The position numbers were made by a program, and so were the translations under genes. DNA of 64,000 nt, taken from contig NZ_JABLSI010000028.1 in assembly GCF_019303475.1 (NCBI RefSeq), forward strand, positions 52,944-116,943. Reading direction: 5' to 3'. Shown one piece after another: positions 42,545 to 50,253 of the stretch. A model generated the notes under the pieces. It made no database searches and had not been told where the DNA came from. It saw nothing but the letters and a program-made list of their open reading frames with translations. The number at the start of each line of letters is the position of its first letter. Within the stretch, counting starts at the first letter, position 1. Source of the stretch: Streptomyces sp. JJ38. Lineage in GTDB: Bacteria > Actinomycetota > Actinomycetes > Streptomycetales > Streptomycetaceae.

Positions 42545-44098
42545 ATGGCGTCGTCACCTTCTACGTCATCTTCCACGTCCTCGCGTTCCGCGTCCGCGCG
42601 GCCCCCGGACCCCGCGCCCTCCGGGCCCGCGGGACCGGAGCAGGCGGGCTCCGCGACAACGGTCCCCGCCCCGGCGGCACCAGCCCGTCAGCAGCCTGCG
42701 ACGCGGCCCAACACCGCCTTCCGGAGGCTGCGCGGCAGCCGCTCGCCCAGCGAGTTCGCCGCCGCCGTCCGCCGGGCGGCACGCGAGATCGGAGAGCAGG
42801 TATCGTGCGACGCCCGGTACATCGGACGGGTGGAGGCCGGTGCGATCCGCTGCCCCAACTACGCCTATGAACGTGTGTTCTTGCACATGTTCCCCGGGCG
42901 GACGCTGGCGGACCTGGGCTTCGCCCCGCGCGAAGCCGTCCGAGGCCGGGGAGCGCGGGAACGGGGGAGGCACGAAGGTGACACGGCAGCCGCAGGACCG
43001 CGCGCGTCCTCAGGGGAACCGGACGCGCCGGAGGTGACGGCCGGGCTCTTCGCGCCCCGTCTCGCCGAGACCCTTTTCCACACCGACGAGGAGAGCGACG
43101 TGCTGCGTCGCGCGTTCATGACCGGCGGCCCCGCCGCACTCGCCGCGTCCCTGGGCCTGGGCCCGGGACCGGCCGAAGCCCTGGCCACCCCCGACCTGCC
43201 CACGAGGGCGGGAGAGAGCGAGGCCCACGCCGTCGAACAGGCGGTACGACACATCAGGCTGCTGGACGACCAGCACGGCGCCGACAGCCTCTTCCAGCGC
43301 GCCGGTACGGCCCTGCGAGGCGCCTACCGGCTGCTCGACACCGGCATCCGCCGCCAGTCCGTGGCCGACCGGCTGCACTCGGGCGCCGGTGAACTGGCCA
43401 TCTCCGTCGGCTGGCTGGCCCATGACTCGGGTCAACTGGAGGACGCCCGTTCACACTACGCGGAGGCGCTCGCCACAGCGCGGGTCGCTGGAGACCCGGG
43501 CCTGGAGGCGCACGCCTTCTGCAACACCGCGTTCCTGGCCCGGGACGCGGGCCGCCCCCGGGAGGCCGTGCGGGCCGCCCAGGCCGGCCAACTCGCCGCG
43601 GCCGGGCTGGGCTCGCCGCGGCTGCTGGCGCTGCTCAGCCTGCGTGAGGCCGGCGGACGCAGCGGGCTGGGCGACCGGTCCGGCTGCCAGGAGGCGCTGG
43701 GCCGGGCGCACGACCTGTTCGCCCACGGGCCCTCCGACACCGACCCGGAGTGGATGACCTTCTTCGGCGAGGCCGAGCTGGCCGGGCTGGAGGCCCAGTG
43801 CTGGGCTGCGCTCGGCGACTTCGGCCGGGCGAGCGTGTGCGCGCGGCGTGCGGTCGAGCTGCAGCCGCCGCACTTCGCCCGCAACAGGGCGCTGTTCACG
43901 GCGGAGCTGGCCGACGACCTGGCGGCGAGCCGCGCTCCGGAGGAGGCGGCGGCGCAGGGGCTGCGGGCGCTGGACCTGCTGGCCTCGGTGCACTCCACCC
44001 GCATCCGCACGATGCTGCGCCGCACGGCCGCCCGGCTCCTGCCGCACCAGCGCGAACCGCACGTCCTCGACTTCCTGGAGGGCGTACGCGGCACCTGA
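42545..44098 (+). CDS. Large regulator with HTH-like N-terminus and TPR repeats
   Basis: A protein of about 517 residues. A Ser/Pro/Ala-rich leader (1-55) is followed by an HTH-like segment (FRRLRGSRSPSEFAAAVRR, ARYIGRVEAGAIRCPNYAY) and a long helical part with TPR-like repeats from about residue 230 (ISVGWLAHDSGQLEDARSHY, NTAFLARDAGRPREAVRAA, WAALGDFGRASVCARRAVEL). The architecture resembles streptomycete regulators such as NsdA, but the sequence is not close enough to name it. The ATG at 42545 comes 6 nt after TACCTT and has no ribosome binding site; an upstream ATG at 42494 is also in frame. Confidence 0.8.
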   Translation: MASSPSTSSSTSSRSASARPPDPAPSGPAGPEQAGSATTVPAPAAPARQQPATRPNTAFRRLRGSRSPSEFAAAVRRAAREIGEQVSCDARYIGRVEAGAIRCPNYAYERVFLHMFPGRTLADLGFAPREAVRGRGARERGRHEGDTAAAGPRASSGEPDAPEVTAGLFAPRLAETLFHTDEESDVLRRAFMTGGPAALAASLGLGPGPAEALATPDLPTRAGESEAHAVEQAVRHIRLLDDQHGADSLFQRAGTALRGAYRLLDTGIRRQSVADRLHSGAGELAISVGWLAHDSGQLEDARSHYAEALATARVAGDPGLEAHAFCNTAFLARDAGRPREAVRAAQAGQLAAAGLGSPRLLALLSLREAGGRSGLGDRSGCQEALGRAHDLFAHGPSDTDPEWMTFFGEAELAGLEAQCWAALGDFGRASVCARRAVELQPPHFARNRALFTAELADDLAASRAPEEAAAQGLRALDLLASVHSTRIRTMLRRTAARLLPHQREPHVLDFLEGVRGT

Positions 44099-44116
44099 AG
44101 CCGGTTAGGCGGACGA

Positions 44117-44158
44117 GCGCCGGGGGTGCGCCGGGGCCCTGCGGCGCACCCCCGGCGC
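44117..44158 (+). terminator. Terminator after the TPR regulator gene
   Basis: GCGCCGGGGGTGCGCCG and CGGCGCACCCCCGGCGC form a perfect 17-bp stem with an 8-nt loop. Confidence 0.9.
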
Positions 44159-44216
44159 CGGTAGCCTGGATGGTGGCTCGGGGACGGAAGCGTTCTCTCC
44201 CGGGAGGCAGATGATC

Positions 44217-44588
44217 ATGGCCGGGATCGTGCACAAGACCTTCGCGGCGGCGGACGAGCGGCGGCCGTTCGAGGAGAGCAAGGGCGAGCTGGATCTGCTC
44301 CAGACGCCTCAGGGACCGGTGGGACAGGCGATTTTCGAGCCGGGCTGGCGGTGGTCCCAGCACGTCAAGCCCATCGCGGGCACGGACAGCTGCCAGGCGG
44401 CACACGTCGGGTACTGCCTGAGCGGGCGGATGAAGATCGTCATGGACGACGGCGAGACCGCCGAGGTCGGGCCGGGCGAGTTCGTGAGCATCGAGCCCGG
44501 ACACGACGCCTGGGTGCTCGGCGACGAGGCGTGCGTCATGCTCGACTGGGCCGGGTTCGGCGACTACGCGAAGCCGTCGGGTTCCTGA
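44217..44588 (+). CDS. Cupin-domain protein
   Basis: A 123-residue single cupin. Barrel motifs: RWSQHVKPIAGTDSCQAAH and GYCLSGRMKIVMDDGE, then VGPGEFVSIEPGHDAWVLGDE. A metal site is possible through the His residues in SQHV, AAHV and GHDA. Of two ATGs (44211, 44217) the second is chosen because GGAGG stands 9 nt before it. TAGCCT about 45 nt upstream may be the -10. Strong hairpins before and after mark it as a single-gene unit. Function unknown. Confidence 0.85.
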   Translation: MAGIVHKTFAAADERRPFEESKGELDLLQTPQGPVGQAIFEPGWRWSQHVKPIAGTDSCQAAHVGYCLSGRMKIVMDDGETAEVGPGEFVSIEPGHDAWVLGDEACVMLDWAGFGDYAKPSGS

Positions 44589-44600
44589 TCCGTCGGCCAC

Positions 44601-44640
44601 ACCGGGGCCCGGTCGGCCGGGCGGCCGACCGGGCCCCGGT
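44601..44640 (+). terminator. Terminator after the cupin gene
   Basis: ACCGGGGCCCGGTCGGCC and GGCCGACCGGGCCCCGGT form a perfect 18-bp stem with a 4-nt loop, 12 nt after the cupin stop. Confidence 0.95.
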
Positions 44641-44733
44641 CTGTGCTCGGCGCGGCCGGCCCGGGCCGTGCGGCGGGGCGTGGAGGGGGCGGGCGCGGTC
44701 CGGCTGTCCGTGGGGGATGCCAGACTGCCCCGG

Positions 44734-45915
44734 GTGACGCACGTGAACCCTGCCCCGCCCCGGACGGCGGGCGCGTCGGCGCCGCTGCGGCAGCGGCTGG
44801 CCGAGCTGCGCGGAGCCGTCCACCCGCCCCGCCCACTGGACGCCAGGGCGCTGGCCGCGCTGACCGCCAACCCCGGGTGCCGCCGCCGCGCCCTGCTCGA
44901 CGGAGCGGGGGTGGACAAGACGGCACTGGCCCGCGCCCTGGGCTCCCCGGCACCGTTCGGCCAGTCCCAGTTCGCCTTCACCCGCGGCCACGCGTTCGAG
45001 TCCCGGGTGCACGCCGACGGCGGCGCGGAGCTGGTCCGCATGCTGCGCGCCGCCACGGCGGACGGCTCCCCCGAGCCGCTCGCCGTCGAGGTGCCGGATC
45101 TCACGGCCGACGGTCCCGTCGGCCGCGCCGCCCGCACCACGCTCGCCCTGGAAGAGGCGGACGCCGCCGGCCCCGGCGTGTGGACGGTCCTGGTGCACCC
45201 GATGCTGGAGCTGCGGGTGGCCGACGCGCCGGTACACCTGGAGCCGGACGCCCTCGTCGTCTCGCCCGACGGCACCCGGACGGTGGTCGAGGTCAAGTCG
45301 TTCCCGATCCTGGACGGCGCCGCGGACCCGGCCAAGGTCGGCGCCGCCGTGCGGCAGGCCGCCGTCTACACGCTGGCGCTGGAGGAGCCCGCCGCCCCGG
45401 GGCGGGTCGCGGACGTCGTCCTGCTGGTGTGCCCGAAGGACTTCTCCAACCTGCCGACGGCCGCCGCCGTGGACCTGCGGCGGCAGCGCGCGGCCGTCCG
45501 GCGGCAGCTCACGCGGCTGACCCGGCTCGCGGACATCGCCGCCACGCTGCCGCCCGGCGTCACCTTCGACGTCGACCTGCCCGGCGCCGAGCTGGCCGAG
45601 GCCGTCGCCCAGGTGCCCGCGACCTACGCGCCCGAGTGCCTCGCCTCCTGCGAGCTGGCCTTCCACTGCCGGGCGGCGGCCCGCGAGGCGGGCGAGGTGA
45701 CGGTGCTCGGCCGGGCCGTGCGCGGGGAGCTGGGCTCCCTCGGCACCCTCGCCGAGGTCCTCAGCGCCGCCCACGGCGGGAGCTGCGCCGGCCACGGCGA
45801 GGGCCACGACACGGACGGCGAGGAGGACCCGGCCGTCGCCGCACTGCGCCGGGCCGCGGGGCTGCGGGCCGAGGCGCTGGCGGCCGCCCGCGCGCAGGCG
45901 GGAGGTCCGCGATGA
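44734..45915 (+). CDS. Iron-sulfur PD-(D/E)XK nuclease (Cas4/Dna2/RecB-like), first gene of a three-gene operon
   Basis: A 393-residue protein not matching a named family in my reading but with a clear nuclease plan. Residues 84-89 read RGHAFE, the conserved His/Glu element of RecB-type nucleases; Asp172 in EPDALVV, Glu186 and Lys188 in VVEVKSF form the PD-(D/E)XK core; Gln208 and Tyr212 in QAAVY are the QxxxY motif. Cys49 near the N-terminus and Cys302, Cys306 and Cys312 near the C-terminus match the four-Cys iron-sulfur cluster of Cas4, AddB and Dna2. The GTG at 44734 lies 7 nt after CAGACT (leaderless). Its stop overlaps the next start (ATGA). Likely a 5' end- or ssDNA-cutting partner of the helicase two genes on. 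Confidence 0.85.
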   Translation: MTHVNPAPPRTAGASAPLRQRLAELRGAVHPPRPLDARALAALTANPGCRRRALLDGAGVDKTALARALGSPAPFGQSQFAFTRGHAFESRVHADGGAELVRMLRAATADGSPEPLAVEVPDLTADGPVGRAARTTLALEEADAAGPGVWTVLVHPMLELRVADAPVHLEPDALVVSPDGTRTVVEVKSFPILDGAADPAKVGAAVRQAAVYTLALEEPAAPGRVADVVLLVCPKDFSNLPTAAAVDLRRQRAAVRRQLTRLTRLADIAATLPPGVTFDVDLPGAELAEAVAQVPATYAPECLASCELAFHCRAAAREAGEVTVLGRAVRGELGSLGTLAEVLSAAHGGSCAGHGEGHDTDGEEDPAVAALRRAAGLRAEALAAARAQAGGPR

Positions 45916-47417
45916 CGCTGCTGGCCACGCTGGCCCGGGTCGAGGCCGCCGCGGCGGGACGGGCCCGGCCGCTGACCACCGTGCGCCACCGCCATCTGGC
46001 CGAGCGGCCGCTGGTGTTCGTGCCGCTGACCACGGCGGGCGAGGCCGGGGCCCCGCTGGCCGCGCTGGTGGGGACGGACGCGGCGGAGCCGGTACTCCTC
46101 ACCGTCCCGCAGCCGCGCGACCGGGACCTGCGCTTCCGCTTCCTCGCCGAGCTGGCCGAGGTCATGCTGCCGCACCTGGAGGCGGGGCAGGACGAGGTCG
46201 AGACCGTCGCCCGCCGCTCCGGGGAGGAGACCGAGCTCTGCCTGGACGCCCCGCAGCTCCTCGTCCCCAACTCCGGGGGCGTGGCCCTGGTCCGGCTGCT
46301 GGGCCGGTCGATGCGGTTCCGCAGGACGGCCGAGGAGGACCCGGAGGCGGCGTATCCGGCGCCCGCCCGCGTGCCGCTGCTCGGCCGCTGGCTCAGCCAC
46401 TACGGCGAACGGTCCCGGGTGCCCGGCTCCTCGCTGCTCCTGGCCGTCACCGACCTGCTGACCCGGCACTGGGCGACGGGGCAGAGCCCCCTGGAGGACC
46501 AGCACCTGGGCGCGCTGCTCGCCTGGCTGCGGGAGGACGGCGCGGCGGGCCCCGAGGCGGCTCTGCGGGCGGAGACGGCGCGCGACGCCGCCGGCCAGCT
46601 GCTGCTGCCGCCCGCCGGCCCGGCCACCGACCCGGCCTTCGACAACCGGCTCCTCGCCCCCGCCGTCGCCCGCTACGACGCGGGGGTGCGCGGCGCCGAG
46701 GACGAGATCGCCGAGCTGCTGGCCGGGCAGCTCCGGCCGACCTGGGACGCGGTGTGGGAGGCGCTTGCGCTGCTGCGGGCGCTGCCGCCCGGGGAGCGCG
46801 TCGCCCGGCGGTGGGAGGGCGACCGCTGGTCCTACACCGCCCACCGGGACCGGCTGCGTGCCGGGGAGCCGCCGCAGCCCCGGCGGGACGACGCGGTGAC
46901 GGCCGCCCGCAAACTCGCCGCACGCGAGCGCGACCAGGCGCGGTTGTCCGCGCAGGAGGCCTTGGACGACCCGCTGGTGATGGCCGCGCGGAGGCTCGCG
47001 GGGGAGGCGTTCAGCGGCACCGTGACGGAGGTCGAGTCCGCCTACTCGACCGGCAAGCGCCCGATGCCGCGCCCTCTGGTCACCCTCGCCACCCAGGACG
47101 ACGCCCAGTTCGGCGAGGGCGTGCGGGTGTGGCGTGCGCGCGCGGACGGGACGTCGCAGCAGGGCGAGTGCGTGGCCGCTCCGGGGCCCGGGCTCGTCAC
47201 CGTGCGGCTGACGAACGGGATGGGCCGCGGCCGGGAGCCGGCGCCCGGTTCGGTTCCCGAACCGGGTGAGACGGTGTGCTGGACGCTGTTCGACCACAAC
47301 CCGCGGAGCGGCCCCGACCTGCCCGAACCGGAGGACACCCCGTGGACCCACGGCGGCCCGCCCGACCCGGCACGGGTCGAACCGCCCGACCCCGTCACCG
47401 GAGAGGACCTGGTGTGA
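45912..47417 (+). CDS. Unrecognised 501-residue protein between nuclease and helicase
   Basis: I do not recognise this protein. It is soluble, mostly helical, rich in Leu, Ala, Arg and Glu. Visible features: an N-terminal part PLVFVPLTTAGEAGAPLAAL followed by PVLLTVPQPRDRDLRFRFL, a middle helical region (LAGQLRPTWDAVWEALALLR), a charged segment TAARKLAARERDQARLSAQE, and a C-terminal beta-rich part (GTVTEVESAY, PLVTLATQDDAQFGEGVRVW, CWTLFDHNPRSGPD). It has no Walker or nuclease motif. The ATG overlaps the nuclease stop and is preceded by GGAGGT; the stop overlaps the helicase start. Strict coupling implies a fixed-ratio complex, perhaps as a scaffold or nucleic-acid-binding subunit. Confidence 0.85.
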   Translation: MTLLATLARVEAAAAGRARPLTTVRHRHLAERPLVFVPLTTAGEAGAPLAALVGTDAAEPVLLTVPQPRDRDLRFRFLAELAEVMLPHLEAGQDEVETVARRSGEETELCLDAPQLLVPNSGGVALVRLLGRSMRFRRTAEEDPEAAYPAPARVPLLGRWLSHYGERSRVPGSSLLLAVTDLLTRHWATGQSPLEDQHLGALLAWLREDGAAGPEAALRAETARDAAGQLLLPPAGPATDPAFDNRLLAPAVARYDAGVRGAEDEIAELLAGQLRPTWDAVWEALALLRALPPGERVARRWEGDRWSYTAHRDRLRAGEPPQPRRDDAVTAARKLAARERDQARLSAQEALDDPLVMAARRLAGEAFSGTVTEVESAYSTGKRPMPRPLVTLATQDDAQFGEGVRVWRARADGTSQQGECVAAPGPGLVTVRLTNGMGRGREPAPGSVPEPGETVCWTLFDHNPRSGPDLPEPEDTPWTHGGPPDPARVEPPDPVTGEDLV

Positions 47418-48820
47418 CGATCGCGCTGGAAGAGCAGGGAGAGAACGCCCCCGGCCCGGGGGCCGCCGAGCCCGGGGCCCCCGAGGCGGGGGACCCGGGG
47501 GCGGCCGCGGACGCCGCCACCAGGGCGATCCTCGCGGACGCGCTGCACGGGCGGGAACGCGGCGTCGTGGTGAACTCGCCGCCGGGCGCGGGCAAGTCGA
47601 CGCTCGTCGTCCGCGCCGCCCGGGAGCTCGCCGCGGCGGGCCGCCCGCTGATGATCGTCGCGCAGACGAACGCCCAGGTGGACGACCTCGTCGACCGCTT
47701 GGCCACCGCCGACCCGGAGCTGCCCGTCGGGCGGCTGCACAGCAACGACACCCGCTACGACCCGGCCCTGGACCGGCACGCCCAGGTGCGGGCCTCGGCG
47801 AAGCCCGCGGACCTGGCCGGGCAGGCCGTCGTCGTCTCCACCGCGATGAAGTGGGCGTTCGTGCAGGGCGGCGCGGACGGGCAGCGCTGGGAGCACGCCA
47901 TCGTCGACGAGGCCTACCAGATGCGGTCCGACGCGCTGCTGGCCGTGGCCCGGCTGTTCGAGCGGGCCCTGTTCGTCGGCGACCCGGGCCAGCTCGACCC
48001 GTTCAGCCAGGTGGGCACCGAGCAGTGGGCGGGGCTGACGTACGACCCTTCGGCCAGTGCCGTCTCCGCGCTGCTGGCCCATCACCCGGAGCTGCCGCAG
48101 CACCGGCTTCCGGTGTCCTGGCGGCTGCCGGCCTCCGCCGCGCCGCTGGTGTCCCGTGCCTTCTACCCCTTCACGCCGTTCCGCAGCGGCACCGGCCCGG
48201 GCGATCGGACGCTGGGCTTCACCGCACGCTCGGACGGCTCGCCGGTGGACCGGGTGCTGGACGAGGCGGCGGGCTCCGGGTGGGGGCTGCTGGAGCTGCC
48301 CGCCCGGCACACGCCGCGTACCGACCCGGAGGCGGTGGCGGCGGTGGCCGACGTCGTGCGGCGGCTGCTGGAGCGCGGCGGGGTGACGACGGACGAGCGC
48401 GGCCGCCCGGAGCCGGTGCCGCTCACCGCGGACCGGGTCGCGGTCGGGACCGCGCACCGGGACCAGGCGGCGGCCGTCCGCGCCGCGCTGGCCGGGCGGG
48501 GCGTGGCGGGCGTCACGGTGGACACGGCCAACCGGCTCCAGGGCCGGGAGTACGACGTCACGGTGGTCTTGCACCCGCTGTCGGGCCGGCCCGACGCCAC
48601 GGCCTTCCACCTGGAGACGGGGCGGCTGTGCGTGCTGGCGTCCCGGCACCGGCACGCCTGCGTCGTCGTGTGCCGCGCGGGCGTGGCGGAGCTGCTGGAC
48701 GACCATCCGTCGGCCGACCCGGTGCGGCTCGGGGTGGAGGTGGCGTTCCCGGACGGCTGGGCCGCCCAGCAGGAGGTCCTGGCGGAGCTGGCGGCCCACC
48801 GGGTCCCCGCCGGGGGCTGA
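47414..48820 (+). CDS. SF1 helicase of the Upf1/Dna2-like type, third gene of the operon
   Basis: A 468-residue ATP-dependent helicase. An acidic, Gly/Pro-rich leader (1-30) precedes Walker A PPGAGKST (56-63), motif Ia MIVAQTNAQVDDLVDRL, Walker B VDEAYQM (164-170, close to the DEAxQ of the Upf1-like group), GDPGQLDPF (189-197), SWRLP (235-239), TANRLQGREYD (371-381) and SRHRHACVVV (410-419). The core is compact, without large insertions. The GTG at 47414 overlaps the stop of the preceding gene (GTGA). With the iron-sulfur nuclease it would recreate the two activities that Dna2 has in one chain. Confidence 0.88.
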   Translation: MTIALEEQGENAPGPGAAEPGAPEAGDPGAAADAATRAILADALHGRERGVVVNSPPGAGKSTLVVRAARELAAAGRPLMIVAQTNAQVDDLVDRLATADPELPVGRLHSNDTRYDPALDRHAQVRASAKPADLAGQAVVVSTAMKWAFVQGGADGQRWEHAIVDEAYQMRSDALLAVARLFERALFVGDPGQLDPFSQVGTEQWAGLTYDPSASAVSALLAHHPELPQHRLPVSWRLPASAAPLVSRAFYPFTPFRSGTGPGDRTLGFTARSDGSPVDRVLDEAAGSGWGLLELPARHTPRTDPEAVAAVADVVRRLLERGGVTTDERGRPEPVPLTADRVAVGTAHRDQAAAVRAALAGRGVAGVTVDTANRLQGREYDVTVVLHPLSGRPDATAFHLETGRLCVLASRHRHACVVVCRAGVAELLDDHPSADPVRLGVEVAFPDGWAAQQEVLAELAAHRVPAGG

Positions 48821-48930
48821 GCGCCCGCGCCCGGCGGGGCGGCCCGGAGCGGTGCCGGCCGGGCGGGGGCAGACAGCGCACGGGGGTTCGCGGGACAATG
48901 GACGGTGGTCTACGACGTGGAGGTACGTTC

Positions 48931-49275
48931 ATGCCCGAGCCGGAGCCGGCTCCCCACCCTCGGCGGCCCGCGCCGCTGCTCTTCGAGCCTGCCGCCGCGG
49001 CGGAGGACGCGGAGCACTTCTTCGACCTGGAGTCGATCAGCGATCCTCGGGAGTTGCTGTCCCGGTCGACGGAGCTGGCGCTCGCCTTCCAGGCGGCCGC
49101 CGACCGGGCCGTGGAGTACCAGGCGATGGCCGCCGCCCAGCTCGCCGACCCGAAGCGGTTCGACAAGCTGCCGGACGCCGCCATCGCGGACCGGGCGGAG
49201 TGGACGGAGGACTACACGCGCCGCATGATCGCCTTCGGCAAGCAGCTCATCGAGCAGTCCGCCGAGACACCCTGA
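48931..49275 (+). CDS. Small hypothetical protein downstream of the nuclease-helicase operon
   Basis: A 114-residue acidic protein, Pro-rich at the N-terminus and helical afterwards (PRELLSRSTELALAFQAAAD, RAVEYQAMAAAQLADPKRF, YTRRMIAFGKQLIEQ). No domain recognised. The ATG at 48931 has GGAGGT 6 nt upstream. It lies 110 bp after the helicase, with GACAAT (48893-48898) as a possible -10 of its own, so membership in the operon is uncertain. Confidence 0.75.
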   Translation: MPEPEPAPHPRRPAPLLFEPAAAAEDAEHFFDLESISDPRELLSRSTELALAFQAAADRAVEYQAMAAAQLADPKRFDKLPDAAIADRAEWTEDYTRRMIAFGKQLIEQSAETP

Positions 49276-49447
49276 CGAGGGTTCCCTCGCAGCGGCCCCG
49301 GGGCGCGCCCCGAGGCGTGGACCGTCAGCCGAGACCGTCACACGTGGGCGTGACGCGCGTGCGTAGAGTAGCGCATCGCGCGAGGCGGCGCGGGGGTTTC
49401 CCACAGATACCGTGACCGAGCGGATACGCACGGTACATCTGAATGTC

Positions 49448-50056
49448 ATGACTACCCCCTTCTGCGACGACCTCGCCACCCCCCACAGCAGCACCGACGC
49501 CCACGCCGCCGCGGGTCCGGACTGGCCGGCCGCGGCGAGCCCGTTCCCCCGCAGCGTCCGCGCGCTGTGGGCGGCCTTCCCGGAACGGGCGCAGCCGCTT
49601 CCCTGCGGCACCGTGTTCGACGCGGTGAGCGCGCCCGCGGTGTTCGGGCGCCGCATGGCGGAGCAGCTGGCGGGCGCCGGCCCGGTCGCCGTCCAACAGG
49701 GGCGGGTGCTCTTCCTCGCCGCGCCCGGCACGGCCCGTCGGCTGCCCGCACTGCTGCGCTGGGAGGAGTGGCAGGGCAGACACGACGTCGAGAGGATCCC
49801 GCCGCTGCTGGGCTACGGGCCGGGGGACGTCGTCCCCGTGCCGGCTCCACCACTCCCCGGGGAGGGCGCGGGGGCGGCCGGTTCGCGCTGGCTGGTGCCG
49901 CCCACCCCGCACGGGGGCCGGCTGCCGGGCCCGCGAGACCTGCTGTGGGCGGCCGTGCGGGCGGTCCGCGCTGGTCGGGAGGGGGGTCGCGGGCTATCGA
50001 TTTCCGCTCGGGGCGATGCGGGTGTTAAGGTCTACGACGTCAGCAGGCGCCGCTAG
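49448..50056 (+). CDS. Hypothetical protein (primase/polymerase-like annotation group), end overlaps tRNA-Lys
   Basis: A 202-residue protein with CGTVFDAVSAPAVFGRRMAE, a middle segment VAVQQGRVLFLAAPGTARRL, and SRWLVPPTPHGGRLPGPRDLLW near the C-terminus. Similar actinomycete proteins are related to the N-terminal part of bifunctional primase/polymerase proteins, but I see no catalytic residues and would not assign activity. The ATG at 49448 follows TACATC closely; a GTG at 49412 is an alternative. The stop codon TAG at 50054-50056 is inside the first 10 nt of tRNA-Lys, so the tRNA promoter must lie within this gene. Confidence 0.65.
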   Translation: MTTPFCDDLATPHSSTDAHAAAGPDWPAAASPFPRSVRALWAAFPERAQPLPCGTVFDAVSAPAVFGRRMAEQLAGAGPVAVQQGRVLFLAAPGTARRLPALLRWEEWQGRHDVERIPPLLGYGPGDVVPVPAPPLPGEGAGAAGSRWLVPPTPHGGRLPGPRDLLWAAVRAVRAGREGGRGLSISARGDAGVKVYDVSRRR

Positions 50057-50120
50057 CTCAGTTGGTTAGAGCAGCTGACTCTTAATCAGCGGGTCCGGGG
50101 TTCGAGTCCCTGGCGGCGCA
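50047..50120 (+). tRNA. tRNA-Lys (anticodon CTT), copy 1
   Basis: Full cloverleaf: acceptor GCGCCGC/GCGGCGC with discriminator A, D-arm GCTCAGTTGGTTAGAGC, anticodon loop CTCTTAA within CTGA/TCAG, and T-arm GGGGTTCGAGTCCC. CCA is not encoded. It differs from the copy at 58673-58746 only at position 72. Confidence 0.97.
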
Positions 50121-50253
50121 CAGACGGCCGAAGGCCCTCCGCGATGGCGGGGGGCCTTCGCGCATGCTCCAAAAGCCTCGGCGCCAATGCCCTGACCAGC
50201 CCTTTCGGCCCCGAAGCCAGTCCAGCGAGCCAGCCCGTGACCCAGCCGCGGGC

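Noticed and set aside
42466..42870. 134-codon plus-strand frame starting MAERGWDMPFVG
   Set aside because: After the first residues it becomes an Arg/Pro-rich shadow of the TPR regulator gene, which has the better coding pattern.
44734..48820. Considered a Cas4-containing CRISPR adaptation locus
   Set aside because: No repeat array, cas1 or cas2 is present in the window, and the helicase is Upf1/Dna2-like rather than Cas3.
47266..49275. 669-codon plus-strand frame across the helicase gene
   Set aside because: Only its last 115 codons (from 48931) look coding; the rest is an out-of-frame shadow of the helicase.
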